Below, one piece after another: positions 6,944 through 14,000 of a stretch of DNA of 49,531 bases. Numbering within the stretch: the stretch's first letter is position 1; every line of letters begins with the position of its first letter. The notes beneath the pieces were generated by a model, which was given only the letters and a program-made list of their open reading frames with translations, was not told the origin of the DNA and ran no database searches. The position numbers and the translations under genes were made by a program. This DNA comes from an uncultured Lachnospiraceae bacterium (GTDB taxonomy: Bacteria; Bacillota; Clostridia; Lachnospirales; Lachnospiraceae), in the NCBI GenBank assembly GCA_947164865.1, contig CAMUYA010000026.1:1-49531 (forward strand), given 5' to 3'.

Positions 6944-7037
6944 ATAAAAGAGGTGTTGCCGTAGTTCACGGTTGACCCTCAGTGGCTATTTATATGGAAA
7001 TAACCGCTGGATCGGAGCGGTTATTTCTTTTTCTTTT
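6944..7037 (+). ncRNA. predicted antisense antitoxin RNA, copy 2
   Basis: About 93 nt, from the predicted start to the T-tract after the hairpin. The core AGAGGTGTTGCCGTAGTTCA (6949 onward) differs from copy 1 by one base in the loop; the hairpin loop is shortened to 9 nt. It is complementary to the 3' end of toxin copy 2. Confidence 0.65.
6998..7037. terminator. shared bidirectional terminator, copy 2
   Basis: AAATAACCGC (6998-7007) and GCGGTTATTT (7017-7026) flank a 9-nt loop, then CTTTTTCTTTT follows on the plus strand. The stem is identical to copy 1 although the loop has diverged in length and sequence. Confidence 0.75.
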
Positions 7038-7116
7038 GTTCACTTCCGAACAGGTATCCCAATTGGAACACCGCTATCGAAAAGGACAGCAATGCCATAA
7101 TATCGTGCATTGTCAT
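7021..7116 (-). CDS. small hydrophobic holin-like toxin of type I system, copy 2
   Basis: 31 residues starting MTMHDIMALLSFSIAVFQLG. It is identical to copy 1 except that residues 3-4 are MH instead of AL; the membrane helix and the GSEQ-plus-lysines tail are unchanged, and other base changes are silent. The SD GGAAGGAGGG lies 7 nt before ATG. Silent changes combined with an intact frame suggest the peptide is under selection. Read-through from a minus-strand promoter at 7231-7259 would transcribe it after a leader with a terminator. Confidence 0.75.
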   Translation of the reverse strand: MTMHDIMALLSFSIAVFQLGYLFGSEQKKKK

Positions 7117-7122
7117 AAGCAT

Positions 7123-7146
7123 CCCTCCTTCCGTAAAGTCAGAGGG
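7123..7146 (-). promoter_or_regulatory. SD-sequestering hairpin in toxin leader, copy 2
   Basis: CCCTC (7146-7142 on the minus strand) can pair with GAGGG of the toxin SD (7127-7123). The same pairing, one base pair longer, is present in copy 1. Confidence 0.5.
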
Positions 7147-7148
7147 TG

Positions 7149-7224
7149 AAAAAGATCCCCTCCGCGAAAAGTACGGAGGGTCAACCGCTTACCGTATAGC
7201 AACACCTCTGCAGGATTGCCCTGC
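7149..7224 (-). ncRNA. antitoxin-like leader RNA upstream of toxin copy 2
   Basis: A predicted ~75-nt minus-strand RNA starting after the promoter at 7231-7259. It ends at a hairpin (CGGAGGG 7174-7180 with CCCTCCG 7158-7164, 9-nt loop) followed by five T residues (7153-7149 on the minus strand). Its core, AGAGGTGTTGCTATACGG, then CGGTTGACCCTC, closely matches the antitoxin RNA core in the same sense. It could be an independent small RNA or a terminated leader of the toxin mRNA. Not a described feature as far as I know. Confidence 0.5.
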
Positions 7225-7230
7225 AACTAT

Positions 7231-7259
7231 ATTATAGCAGAAGTAATGACGAGATACAA
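7231..7259 (-). promoter_or_regulatory. minus-strand promoter for antitoxin-like RNA and toxin copy 2
   Basis: On the minus strand TTGTAT (7259-7254) and TATAAT (7236-7231) are 17 bp apart. No annotated minus-strand gene other than the small RNA and the toxin lies downstream. Confidence 0.65.
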
Positions 7260-7404
7260 CAGGAAACGCAAACAAATGTTCGGTGAAAAACTTGTCAAGC
7301 GATATAAGTTCTCTCTGTGCTATCGAAGCATTATTTTTATTTGTGATTTTGGAACAACAGAAAAGAAACATAATAATATCCGAATATAAGAGTATATCTG
7401 ATGA

Positions 7405-7466
7405 TTCTTGTAACATCCGGACAGGATTCCTGTAACACGTGGACAAGTTCTTGGAACATTCGGACA
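7405..7466. repeat. three tandem ~19-bp repeats (period 21-22 bp)
   Basis: TTCTTGTAACATCCGGACA, TTCCTGTAACACGTGGACA and TTCTTGGAACATTCGGACA start at 7405, 7427 and 7448. The spacing is two helical turns, directly ahead of the gene at 7497. This suggests an iteron-like regulator-binding array. Confidence 0.6.
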
Positions 7467-7496
7467 AAACCTTTATCAGCAGAAAGGAATTTTTAT

Positions 7497-7952
7497 ATGG
7501 AACATCATGATTTAGATCCATATCCCATACCGAAGGACGAAACACCATTATTTATCAACGAGCCTTGGTTGATCGACAAGTACCTGTTTGATTATTCGGA
7601 AAGGATCAAGGAACCGGAGGCAGCGGAAGATAATGTGCGAGTATATGTTCCGCTGGATATCAATCGTGAGGCAATCCTCCGTAGACTGCGTCTGCTGATA
7701 AGTCAGTATCAGGAGGCTAATGAAGACAATGAGATGCATTTTTCCCGGGATGTGGATATGCTTATATCACAGATAGAGATATATGATCAGATATGGTATG
7801 TTCGTCATATGCCCAAGGAAGGAAAGCATAGTGTGGAGGCCATAAGTCTTGTTAAGGACTTTGTTTTCCTGTTGGAGAATATTCCTGATGGCTGTGCGGA
7901 GAGTTTTCCGTTTGAAACGATTGATGAGCTAAGGGAAGAGTATCTTTTGTAA
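7497..7952 (+). CDS. hypothetical protein downstream of iteron-like repeats
   Basis: 151 residues, acidic, with no recognised domain. It begins MEHHDLDPYPIPKDETPLFI; the middle is helical with alternating charge (REAILRRLRLLISQYQEANE) and it ends in LREEYLL. I use the ATG at 7497 (AAAGGA about 10 nt upstream) rather than the open frame from 7401, which would translate the tandem repeats. No partner gene overlaps. Located between the toxin-antitoxin copy 2 and a Fic gene, so probably part of the accessory cargo; function unknown. Confidence 0.5.
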   Translation: MEHHDLDPYPIPKDETPLFINEPWLIDKYLFDYSERIKEPEAAEDNVRVYVPLDINREAILRRLRLLISQYQEANEDNEMHFSRDVDMLISQIEIYDQIWYVRHMPKEGKHSVEAISLVKDFVFLLENIPDGCAESFPFETIDELREEYLL

Positions 7953-8124
7953 TGGTTAGGGCTTGCTGGTGTACAAGCCGGAATTAAAGAGGCGCTGAGC
8001 GTTAATCATGGTGTCCCGTGGGCGGAAGTGGAATCAAAGATTCAAAATTGTTACATACAGTGACTACGTTGATGTTCCATAGCACATCGGGGCCGCAGGT
8101 ATGATAATTGTGAAATCCATGTGA
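7953..8124 (+). other. intergenic stretch with possible gene remnant
   Basis: 172 bp. A start-less open frame (about 7956-8061) encodes GLAGVQAGIKEALSVNHGVP and a further ~14 residues, then TGA. It reads like the C-terminus of a small protein but has no initiation site, so it is probably a decayed gene. Confidence 0.25.
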
Positions 8125-8139
8125 ATGGCATTAAAAAAC

Positions 8140-8187
8140 ACTGTTTTTAAAAAAAACAGTTTTTTTTTGCATTTTTTGATGTATAAT
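8140..8187 (+). promoter_or_regulatory. operator-like dyad and promoter of fic gene
   Basis: ACTGTTTTT (8140-8148) and AAAAACAGT (8152-8160) form a 9-bp inverted repeat with a 3-bp spacer. It lies where the -35 element of the TATAAT at 8182-8187 would be. A further AACAGTG half-site occurs at about 8195. The position predicts repression, plausibly by the winged-helix C-terminus of the Fic protein itself. Confidence 0.5.
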
Positions 8188-8226
8188 TTCATCATAACAG
8201 TGTATTTTGCTTTGAAAGGATTAAAA

Positions 8227-9294
8227 ATGCAACCGTATTTAGCAAAAAAAATGCCTTTAGAATACGCCATTGATAAAGAACTGTTGAATTTAACAGCTGA
8301 GGCAAATATAAAGTATGGCCAATATAAATCTTCCATTAATACACTTGAATTAGATGCTAATTATTTTCTTGATTCATTGATCCTTAATGAGAGTTTTAAA
8401 TCTACGCAAATTGAAGGTACTCAAATATCTCAGGATGAGATGTTTTATCTTAAATACTTAGATAAAACTGACGACAATAAAGAAATACAGAATCTTAAGG
8501 ATGCGATGAAATATGCTGAAGAAAGAATCAGCGATGGTATTAACCATGGTTTGGTATGCGAGATGCACCGAATACTGCTTGATAGTGTGAGAGGTGCGGA
8601 GAAAACTCCCGGCCGGATCAGGACTACTCAGAATTGGATCGGACCTAGGGGATGCGACATAGATGGAGCGACGTTTATTCCACCTAGGCCGGAAGAAGTA
8701 TATGGGCTATTACAGAATCTGTATGAGTACATGAATAATTCATTTATTGATCCTCTTTTGATAAATGTAGCGCTTTCCCATGCCCAGTTTGAGACCATCC
8801 ATGCTTATAAAGATGGTAATGGAAGATTAGGCAGAGCACTGATCCCGGTTCAAATGGCATGCTTGGATGGGGCGCAACCTATTCTGTTTATGTCGGAAAT
8901 ACTGGAATTGTATAAACCTTCATATCAAAGAAGTCTGATGGAACTTAGAAAAGGAAATGTTATTGGATATTTAAAATTTTTTTTGCAGAGTGTTATAGAC
9001 CAGTGCAGTGGGTACTTATACAGAATCGAAAAGGTTAAAAGAATCTTTAAAGAAGATATGGAAGCAGTTGATACCATAAAAGGTAACTCGATTTATAAGA
9101 TTATGCCGATAATTAAGCGGCAGGTTGTTATAACAAAAAAGGAGTTATCTGATCTTTCAGGTGTATCCGTTAATGCTACATCTAAGCTTGTGGATAAACT
9201 GGTAGAATTAAAGATATTAGTAAAAGATTCAAGTGTGATGAAAAAAGGTTATAGATACCAGAGAATATACGAGACTTTCGTAGAAATAAAATGA
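8227..9294 (+). CDS. Fic-domain protein (class II) with C-terminal winged helix
   Basis: 355 residues. The Fic core is HAYKDGNGRLGR (H192 to R203), which matches HxFx(D/E)GNGRxxR with Tyr in place of Phe; it should transfer AMP from ATP to a target hydroxyl. The N-terminal inhibitory helix motif (S/T)xxxE(G/N) is present as STQIEG (S59-G64), making this a class II, self-inhibited Fic with a FIC_N-type domain. The C-terminal ~70 residues (ITKKELSDLSGVSVNATSKL) form a winged-helix DNA-binding domain common in this architecture. ATG 8227 has GAAAGGA 7 nt upstream; the longer frame to 8125 would run through the promoter. The target is unknown. Confidence 0.85.
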   Translation: MQPYLAKKMPLEYAIDKELLNLTAEANIKYGQYKSSINTLELDANYFLDSLILNESFKSTQIEGTQISQDEMFYLKYLDKTDDNKEIQNLKDAMKYAEERISDGINHGLVCEMHRILLDSVRGAEKTPGRIRTTQNWIGPRGCDIDGATFIPPRPEEVYGLLQNLYEYMNNSFIDPLLINVALSHAQFETIHAYKDGNGRLGRALIPVQMACLDGAQPILFMSEILELYKPSYQRSLMELRKGNVIGYLKFFLQSVIDQCSGYLYRIEKVKRIFKEDMEAVDTIKGNSIYKIMPIIKRQVVITKKELSDLSGVSVNATSKLVDKLVELKILVKDSSVMKKGYRYQRIYETFVEIK

Positions 9295-9318
9295 GCATAC
9301 AAGACATCATTAATATAC

Positions 9319-9347
9319 TATACTATAACCAATATTATTATAGTATA
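9319..9347. promoter_or_regulatory. AT-rich inverted repeat before AAA/PD-(D/E)XK gene
   Basis: TATACTATAA (9319-9328) and TTATAGTATA (9338-9347) form a 10-bp dyad with a 9-nt loop. A TATAAT (9344-9349) overlaps the right arm, so the dyad could be an operator for the gene at 9404 or a weak terminator after fic. Confidence 0.4.
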
Positions 9348-9403
9348 ATATACTTAAATGATTCTGGTTGGAAAATAGAGCATTTTAATAGGGGAGTTTT
9401 TTA

Positions 9404-11032
9404 ATGGATAAAGGATATAGTTTTGTAAACGAGGGTTCTATACACACAGATATTGTGCAGGAAACTGTAGTAAAGTATAACAGAGTATTAAATGTAGGAG
9501 CAGATAAGTATTGTGAGTTACGGAGAGGATCTGTGTTTTTTGATAAGACAATGCTGATATCCTACACGAATTCGGTTATAGAAACAGCTCAGAAATACAT
9601 CTGTTTTAGCAGACCACGCAGATTTGGAAAAACTGCCGCTGCCGATATGCTTAATGCTTATTATGACAGAACTGTAGATGGAAAGAAAGTGTTTACCGGG
9701 TTAAAGATATCAAGCCATTCTTCTTTTGATCTGAGAAGGAATAAATATGATGTTATATTTCTGAACATGCAGGATTTTTTAAGTGAATCTTCTGGTTTTG
9801 ATGATTTCATGGAAGAAATCAAAAGATCGATAATAGAAGATCTGGTAGAAAATTATAATATCAACATCAATGAATCGATTACTGAAATACTTCAAGAAAC
9901 GTATCGCCGTAATCAAAGAAAATTTGTCTTTATAGTAGACGAGTGGGACTGTATTTTCCGTGAACGGAAAGAAAACATAGATGATCAAAAACTGTATCTG
10001 GATTTTCTACGTAACATTTTTAAAGACAAATCATATATAGCTTTGGTATATATGACAGGGATCCTGCCGATTAAAAAGTATGGTACACATTCAGCACTAA
10101 ATATGTTTGATGAGTTTTCCATGGAGAACCCCGGAGCTTTAGCCGAATATGTTGGACTTATTGAGGAAGAAGTAAAAGAAAAGTGTGAACAGAACCATAT
10201 AGATTTTGAAGAATGTAAACGTTGGTATGATGGCTATAGTTTTAGAAAATGTTCTTCGGTATATAATCCTAAATCGGTTATTACTTTACTAAGGACGGGA
10301 GAGTTTGGCGATTATTGGAATAGGACAGAGAGCTATGAGGCATTAAAGGAATATATTAGTTTAAATTATGACGGGGTTAGAGATATAGTTATCGCGCTGA
10401 TGGCAAGTGAGCATTGGACGATAAATACCGGCAGCTTCACCAATGACATGACAACTTTTAATAGTGCTGATGATATAATGACTTTATTAATCCACCTTGG
10501 TTATCTGGGATATGATATAGATAAAAGGGAAGTATTTATACCTAACAAGGAGATTTTACAGGAGTTTGTTACTACCACCACATCTACTAAGTGGCCCGAA
10601 GTTGTGAATTCTATAGGCAATTCAAGAAAACTGCTTGAAGCCACCTTAAACAAGGATGAGAAAGCGGTAGCGGAGTACATAGAAAAGGCTCATCTGGATT
10701 GCTCGCATCTGACATACAATGATGAAAATTCACTATCATGTACTATATCTTTGGCTTTTTATGCTGCGAGAGATCATTACAGAATTGTTCGAGAGTTACC
10801 TACGGGAAAAGGGTTTGCGGATATTGTTTTTTTACCATTACTCCATTCGCCATATAAAAAAGCTTTAGTTGTAGAGTTAAAATGGGATAAAAGTGCCCAG
10901 ACAGCTTTAGACCAAATAAAAGATAAGCAATATCCGGATTCATTGAAGGGAATATCTGATGGGATACTGTTGGTGGGAATCAATTACGATAAAAAAACTA
11001 GGAAGCATACATGTATTATTGAGGAAGTATAA
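9404..11032 (+). CDS. AAA-ATPase-like / PD-(D/E)XK nuclease-superfamily protein
   Basis: 542 residues. The N-terminal half has Walker A as SRPRRFGKTAA (about 69-79) and Walker B as FVFIVDEWD (about 173-181), the pattern of the AAA-ATPase_like family (PF09820). The C-terminus has a PD-(D/E)XK-type core, GFADIVFLP (about 469-477) and VVELKWD (about 488-494), as in the associated PF08011 domain. This two-domain architecture is abundant in Clostridia and Bacteroidetes and is suspected to act on nucleic acids, but its role is not established. A 1-nt stop/start overlap with the next gene shows translational coupling. Confidence 0.85.
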   Translation: MDKGYSFVNEGSIHTDIVQETVVKYNRVLNVGADKYCELRRGSVFFDKTMLISYTNSVIETAQKYICFSRPRRFGKTAAADMLNAYYDRTVDGKKVFTGLKISSHSSFDLRRNKYDVIFLNMQDFLSESSGFDDFMEEIKRSIIEDLVENYNININESITEILQETYRRNQRKFVFIVDEWDCIFRERKENIDDQKLYLDFLRNIFKDKSYIALVYMTGILPIKKYGTHSALNMFDEFSMENPGALAEYVGLIEEEVKEKCEQNHIDFEECKRWYDGYSFRKCSSVYNPKSVITLLRTGEFGDYWNRTESYEALKEYISLNYDGVRDIVIALMASEHWTINTGSFTNDMTTFNSADDIMTLLIHLGYLGYDIDKREVFIPNKEILQEFVTTTTSTKWPEVVNSIGNSRKLLEATLNKDEKAVAEYIEKAHLDCSHLTYNDENSLSCTISLAFYAARDHYRIVRELPTGKGFADIVFLPLLHSPYKKALVVELKWDKSAQTALDQIKDKQYPDSLKGISDGILLVGINYDKKTRKHTCIIEEV

Positions 11033-11403
11033 TGAAAGATAATATTGTAAATGGAAAGTTGAATATTATAACGTCCGGGAATTTTTTAACATTTGATTAT
11101 GATTCTGATATTGTAATAGATACTGAAATAAATATTGAGGATAATAGTATTCCTCTAAGGATTTCTTTTGCCTTTGTGTCAAATGACGAAGACGATAAAC
11201 CCAGTGCAACCAGGGCATTTAATGATGGTGAGTTGCAGATACAATGCATAAATTTTAAGGGAGGCCTTGGAATGGGAGTAGTCGATCCAATAGAAATACA
11301 AATGACAAATGGGAAAAGGTTGTATTTCAGATACTGGGTGAGTGACCGGGGAGGTGTCCAGACTATGAGAGAGATAAAGTATACGCTGTACATGGAAAAC
11401 TAA
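11032..11403 (+). CDS. small beta-rich protein coupled to AAA/PD-(D/E)XK gene
   Basis: 123 residues, acidic, mostly beta-strand by pattern (GKLNIITSGNFLTFDYDSDI; YFRYWVSDRGG), no signal peptide or membrane helix. It resembles what I recall of DUF6864-type proteins, but that is a weak memory match. Its ATG shares the final A of the upstream stop (TAATG), so it is translated with the ATPase and is probably a partner. Function unknown. Confidence 0.5.
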   Translation: MKDNIVNGKLNIITSGNFLTFDYDSDIVIDTEINIEDNSIPLRISFAFVSNDEDDKPSATRAFNDGELQIQCINFKGGLGMGVVDPIEIQMTNGKRLYFRYWVSDRGGVQTMREIKYTLYMEN

Positions 11404-11413
11404 AGCTGCAAGA

Positions 11414-11476
11414 ATGAATGGACCGGATTATATAGCAGACGAGTATAGGCGCGAGAAGCTCGCCCGGAGGCGGTAG
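11414..11476 (+). CDS. possible 20-residue leader peptide
   Basis: Open frame MNGPDYIADEYRREKLARRR ending 3 nt before the next ATG. Its last codons contain the SD (CGGAGG) of the following gene, which would allow coupling. No clear SD of its own; may not be translated. Confidence 0.2.
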   Translation: MNGPDYIADEYRREKLARRR

Positions 11477-11479
11477 TTA

Positions 11480-11935
11480 ATGCACAGACTATATGAAAAC
11501 GACGACATAGTGGTATTCTGGAATTCGGAAAAGTGTTATCACGCCAAGAGGTGTGTTACCGGAAGCCCGAGGACCTTTGATATTAACAGAAGGCCCTGGA
11601 TAGACATGAGCCTGGCGGATAATCCCGAGATCTGGCAGACGGTATCCTCATGCCCCTCGGGAGCGCTGAAGTGCCTGTATAAGCATGGCATAGAAGTGAA
11701 GATGGATGAAAATGCGCAAAGAAGCATCGCCTGCGATGGCGAGACTGTTATCGGTGAGTGTGATTATACAAAGTCAGATACCGGCTGGGTGATCACACAC
11801 ACGGGCGTAAGGCCCGAGTACGAGGGAAAGGGTATCGCGAAGCGCCTGGTTTACAAGGTTATCGAGGCTGCTGAGCGCAACAAGGCAGGTATAAGTGCTA
11901 CCTGCTCGTATGCGATCAAGGTACTTGAGGAGTAG
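11480..11935 (+). CDS. fused YjdI-type (4Fe-4S) mono-cluster / YjdJ-type GNAT protein
   Basis: 151 residues joining two domains usually encoded by adjacent genes yjdI and yjdJ. Residues ~1-70 (NSEKCYHAKRCVTGSP and SSCPSGALKCLYKHG) carry four cysteines typical of the divergent single [4Fe-4S] cluster domain (Fer4_19). Residues ~85-150 (WVITHTGVRPEYEGKGIAKR) have the acetyl-CoA-binding R/Q-x-x-G-x-G/A loop of small GNAT proteins. Substrate unknown. It marks the end of the AT-rich island; base composition changes here. SD CGGAGG lies about 9 nt upstream. Next to rubrerythrin, it may belong to a redox-stress group. Confidence 0.8.
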   Translation: MHRLYENDDIVVFWNSEKCYHAKRCVTGSPRTFDINRRPWIDMSLADNPEIWQTVSSCPSGALKCLYKHGIEVKMDENAQRSIACDGETVIGECDYTKSDTGWVITHTGVRPEYEGKGIAKRLVYKVIEAAERNKAGISATCSYAIKVLEE

Positions 11936-11976
11936 CGGAAAGTGGGAGAGATATTTATTTTAAATCAAAGAATAAC

Positions 11977-12024
11977 AAATAAAATTTTATTTAAAACAAA
12001 TAACTCAAGATTTAAAACAAATAA
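11977..12024 (+). promoter_or_regulatory. palindrome and direct repeats in rubrerythrin promoter region
   Basis: AAATAAAATTTTATTT (11977-11992) is a perfect 16-bp palindrome. ATTTAAAACAAATAA occurs at 11989-12003 and again at 12010-12024, 21 bp apart. This looks like a multi-site operator ahead of a peroxide-stress gene. It does not match the PerR box well. Confidence 0.45.
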
Positions 12025-12054
12025 AAATGACATATAAACAGAGGAGGTTACAAC

Positions 12055-12618
12055 ATGGCAGACAACAAATGGCGTTGCAGAGCAGAGGACTTAAAGGGTA
12101 CAGAGACAGAGAAGAACTTACAGGCGGCTTTTGCAGGAGAATCGGAAGCGCGCAATAAGTATACCTTCTTCGCATCCAAGGCTAAGAAGGAAGGATATGT
12201 GCAGATTTCCAACATTTTTGCGGAGACTGCAGCCAATGAAAAGGAACATGCCGAGATCTGGTACAAGATTCTGACCGGCATCGGCAGCACCGTCGACTGC
12301 CTTAAGGAAGCGGCAGAGGGCGAATCCTACGAGTGGAAGGAGATGTATCCCTCATTTGCAAAGACAGCCCGCGAGGAAGGCTTTGACGAGATAGCGGAGC
12401 TCTTTGAAGGTGTTGCGGCTATCGAGAAAGAGCATGAGGGAAGATATCGCAAGCTCCTCAAGAATATCGAGGATAAGATCGTATTTTCCCGCGACGGGGA
12501 CTGCATCTGGCAGTGCTCCAACTGCGGACATATAGTGGTCGGCAAGGAAGCTCCCGAGGTATGCCCTGTCTGCAACCATGCGCAGGCATACTTCCAGCTA
12601 AAGCCCGAGAATTACTGA
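12055..12618 (+). CDS. rbr: rubrerythrin
   Basis: 187 residues. The ferritin-like four-helix di-iron domain (about 13-145) has [17 protein letters not shown] and [10 protein letters not shown], supplying the Glu and His iron ligands. A C-terminal rubredoxin domain has two CxxC pairs (CSNCGH, CPVCNH) for one Fe(Cys)4 centre. Cytoplasmic NAD(P)H-linked peroxidase that removes hydrogen peroxide in anaerobes. SD GAGGAGG is 7 nt upstream. The electron donor may be the high-molecular-weight rubredoxin encoded 6 kb downstream. The promoter region contains a palindrome and direct repeats. Confidence 0.93.
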   Translation: MADNKWRCRAEDLKGTETEKNLQAAFAGESEARNKYTFFASKAKKEGYVQISNIFAETAANEKEHAEIWYKILTGIGSTVDCLKEAAEGESYEWKEMYPSFAKTAREEGFDEIAELFEGVAAIEKEHEGRYRKLLKNIEDKIVFSRDGDCIWQCSNCGHIVVGKEAPEVCPVCNHAQAYFQLKPENY

Positions 12619-12665
12619 TCATATCGTGCTTTTTTATATATGCTTTTATAAGGAGACGACCGGCT

Positions 12666-13895
12666 ATGAACATAGCAGTAGCGGGAACGGGATATGTCGG
12701 GATGAGCCTGGCTGTGCTTCTTGCGCAGCACAATCGGGTGACAGCGGTGGACATATTACCGGAGAAGGTTGAAAAGATCAATAACAGGATCAGTCCCATA
12801 AGGGATGAGGAGATAGAGAGGTATCTAAAGGAAAAGGAGCTTGATCTTACGGCTACGCTGGATGCCGAGGGGGCTTATTCCGAGGCTGATTATGTGGTGA
12901 TCGCGGTTCCTACCAATTACGATTCCTCACAGAATTATTTTGATACGAGCGCGGTTGAAAAGGTTATTGAGCTGGCTTTAAAGGCTTCGTCCACATCGAT
13001 CCTTGTGATAAAATCAACGGTTCCCGTGGGATATACCGAGAAGGTCAGGAAAAAGTATGATACGGACAGAATCCTGTTTTCTCCCGAATTCCTGCGAGAA
13101 TCAAAGGCGCTTTATGATAATCTTTATCCCAGCAGGATAATAGTGGGATGCGATGAAAAGAATAAAGCATCTGCGCAGGCTTTCATAGATCTGCTTGTTG
13201 AGGGCGGGGAGAAAAAGGATGTTCCCACAATTATAATGGGTCTGACTGAGGCGGAAGCGGTTAAGCTTTTTGCAAATACATATCTTGCGCTGAGAGTGTC
13301 ATTCTTTAACGAGCTCGACACCTATGCCGAGATGAAGGGGCTGGATACCTTTGATATAATAAAGGGCGTAAGCCTTGATCCCAGGGTGGGTGACTTCTAT
13401 AACAATCCCAGCTTCGGGTATGGCGGATACTGCCTCCCCAAGGATACAAAGCAGCTCCTGGCCAATTATTCCGAGGTCCCCGAGGAGCTGATCCGCGCCA
13501 TCGTTGAATCAAACAGGACCAGAAAAGATTTTATTGCAGACAGAGTCCTTAAGCTTGCAGGTTATTATGATTATTATAACAGGGGAGATTACAAGTCGTC
13601 GGAAGAGAAGGAATGCATTATTGGCGTTTATCGACTTACCATGAAGAACAACTCTGACAATTTCCGCCAGAGCAGCATCCAGGGTGTAATGAAAAGGATC
13701 AAGGCAAAGGGTGCCCTGGTCATCATATATGAGCCTACGCTTGAGGACGGAAGCACATTTTTCGGATCCAGGGTCATCAACGACCTTGCCGCATTCAAAG
13801 AGCGGAGCCAGGCCATAATCGCCAACAGATACGATCCCTGCCTTGACGATGTGAAGAACAAGGTATATACCCGGGATCTATTCATGCGAGATTAA
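12666..13895 (+). CDS. ugd: UDP-glucose 6-dehydrogenase
   Basis: 409 residues. An N-terminal Rossmann fold begins [20 protein letters not shown]; the central domain has [20 protein letters not shown]; the catalytic cysteine lies in [11 protein letters not shown]; a C-terminal UDP-binding domain follows. It oxidises UDP-glucose to UDP-glucuronate with 2 NAD+, for capsule or cell-wall polymers. I use ATG 12666 (AAGGAGA 8 nt upstream); the frame is open further upstream but would overlap rubrerythrin. First gene of the surface-glycan region. Length is normal for the short bacterial form. Confidence 0.9.
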   Translation: MNIAVAGTGYVGMSLAVLLAQHNRVTAVDILPEKVEKINNRISPIRDEEIERYLKEKELDLTATLDAEGAYSEADYVVIAVPTNYDSSQNYFDTSAVEKVIELALKASSTSILVIKSTVPVGYTEKVRKKYDTDRILFSPEFLRESKALYDNLYPSRIIVGCDEKNKASAQAFIDLLVEGGEKKDVPTIIMGLTEAEAVKLFANTYLALRVSFFNELDTYAEMKGLDTFDIIKGVSLDPRVGDFYNNPSFGYGGYCLPKDTKQLLANYSEVPEELIRAIVESNRTRKDFIADRVLKLAGYYDYYNRGDYKSSEEKECIIGVYRLTMKNNSDNFRQSSIQGVMKRIKAKGALVIIYEPTLEDGSTFFGSRVINDLAAFKERSQAIIANRYDPCLDDVKNKVYTRDLFMRD

Positions 13896-13906
13896 GAAAT
13901 GTTAAG

Positions 13907-13935
13907 TATTTAAATGGCATGTTTTGTAGTATAAT
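13907..13935 (+). promoter_or_regulatory. candidate promoter of pseB
   Basis: TATAAT at 13930-13935 with a poor -35 (TATTTA) 17 bp upstream. It lies 66 bp before pseB in a 105-bp AT-rich gap. Confidence 0.35.
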
Positions 13936-14000
13936 CATAAAGGTATGCATATACTACTTGTAAATATACATTTATAAACCCAGTAAGGAGATCATTTCGG

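Larger units (their letters stand above)
6843..7156. repeat. ~310-bp direct repeat with type I toxin-antitoxin module, copy 2
   Basis: Near-identical to 3070-3391. It includes the last ~13 codons of the 2658-3110 gene, here out of their original context, which implies that copy 1 is the source. The similarity ends just before a terminator hairpin at 7158-7180. Confidence 0.9.

Noticed and set aside
7401..7496. N-terminal extension of the 7497 gene
   Set aside because: It would translate three DNA tandem repeats into a repetitive Trp/Thr/Arg-rich peptide; a better start with upstream AAAGGA lies at 7497.
8125..8226. N-terminal extension of the Fic protein
   Set aside because: It runs through the operator-like dyad and the -10 box; a clear SD precedes ATG 8227.
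12513..12665. Longer start of ugd
   Set aside because: It overlaps the rubredoxin domain of rubrerythrin; the Rossmann fold begins at ATG 12666.
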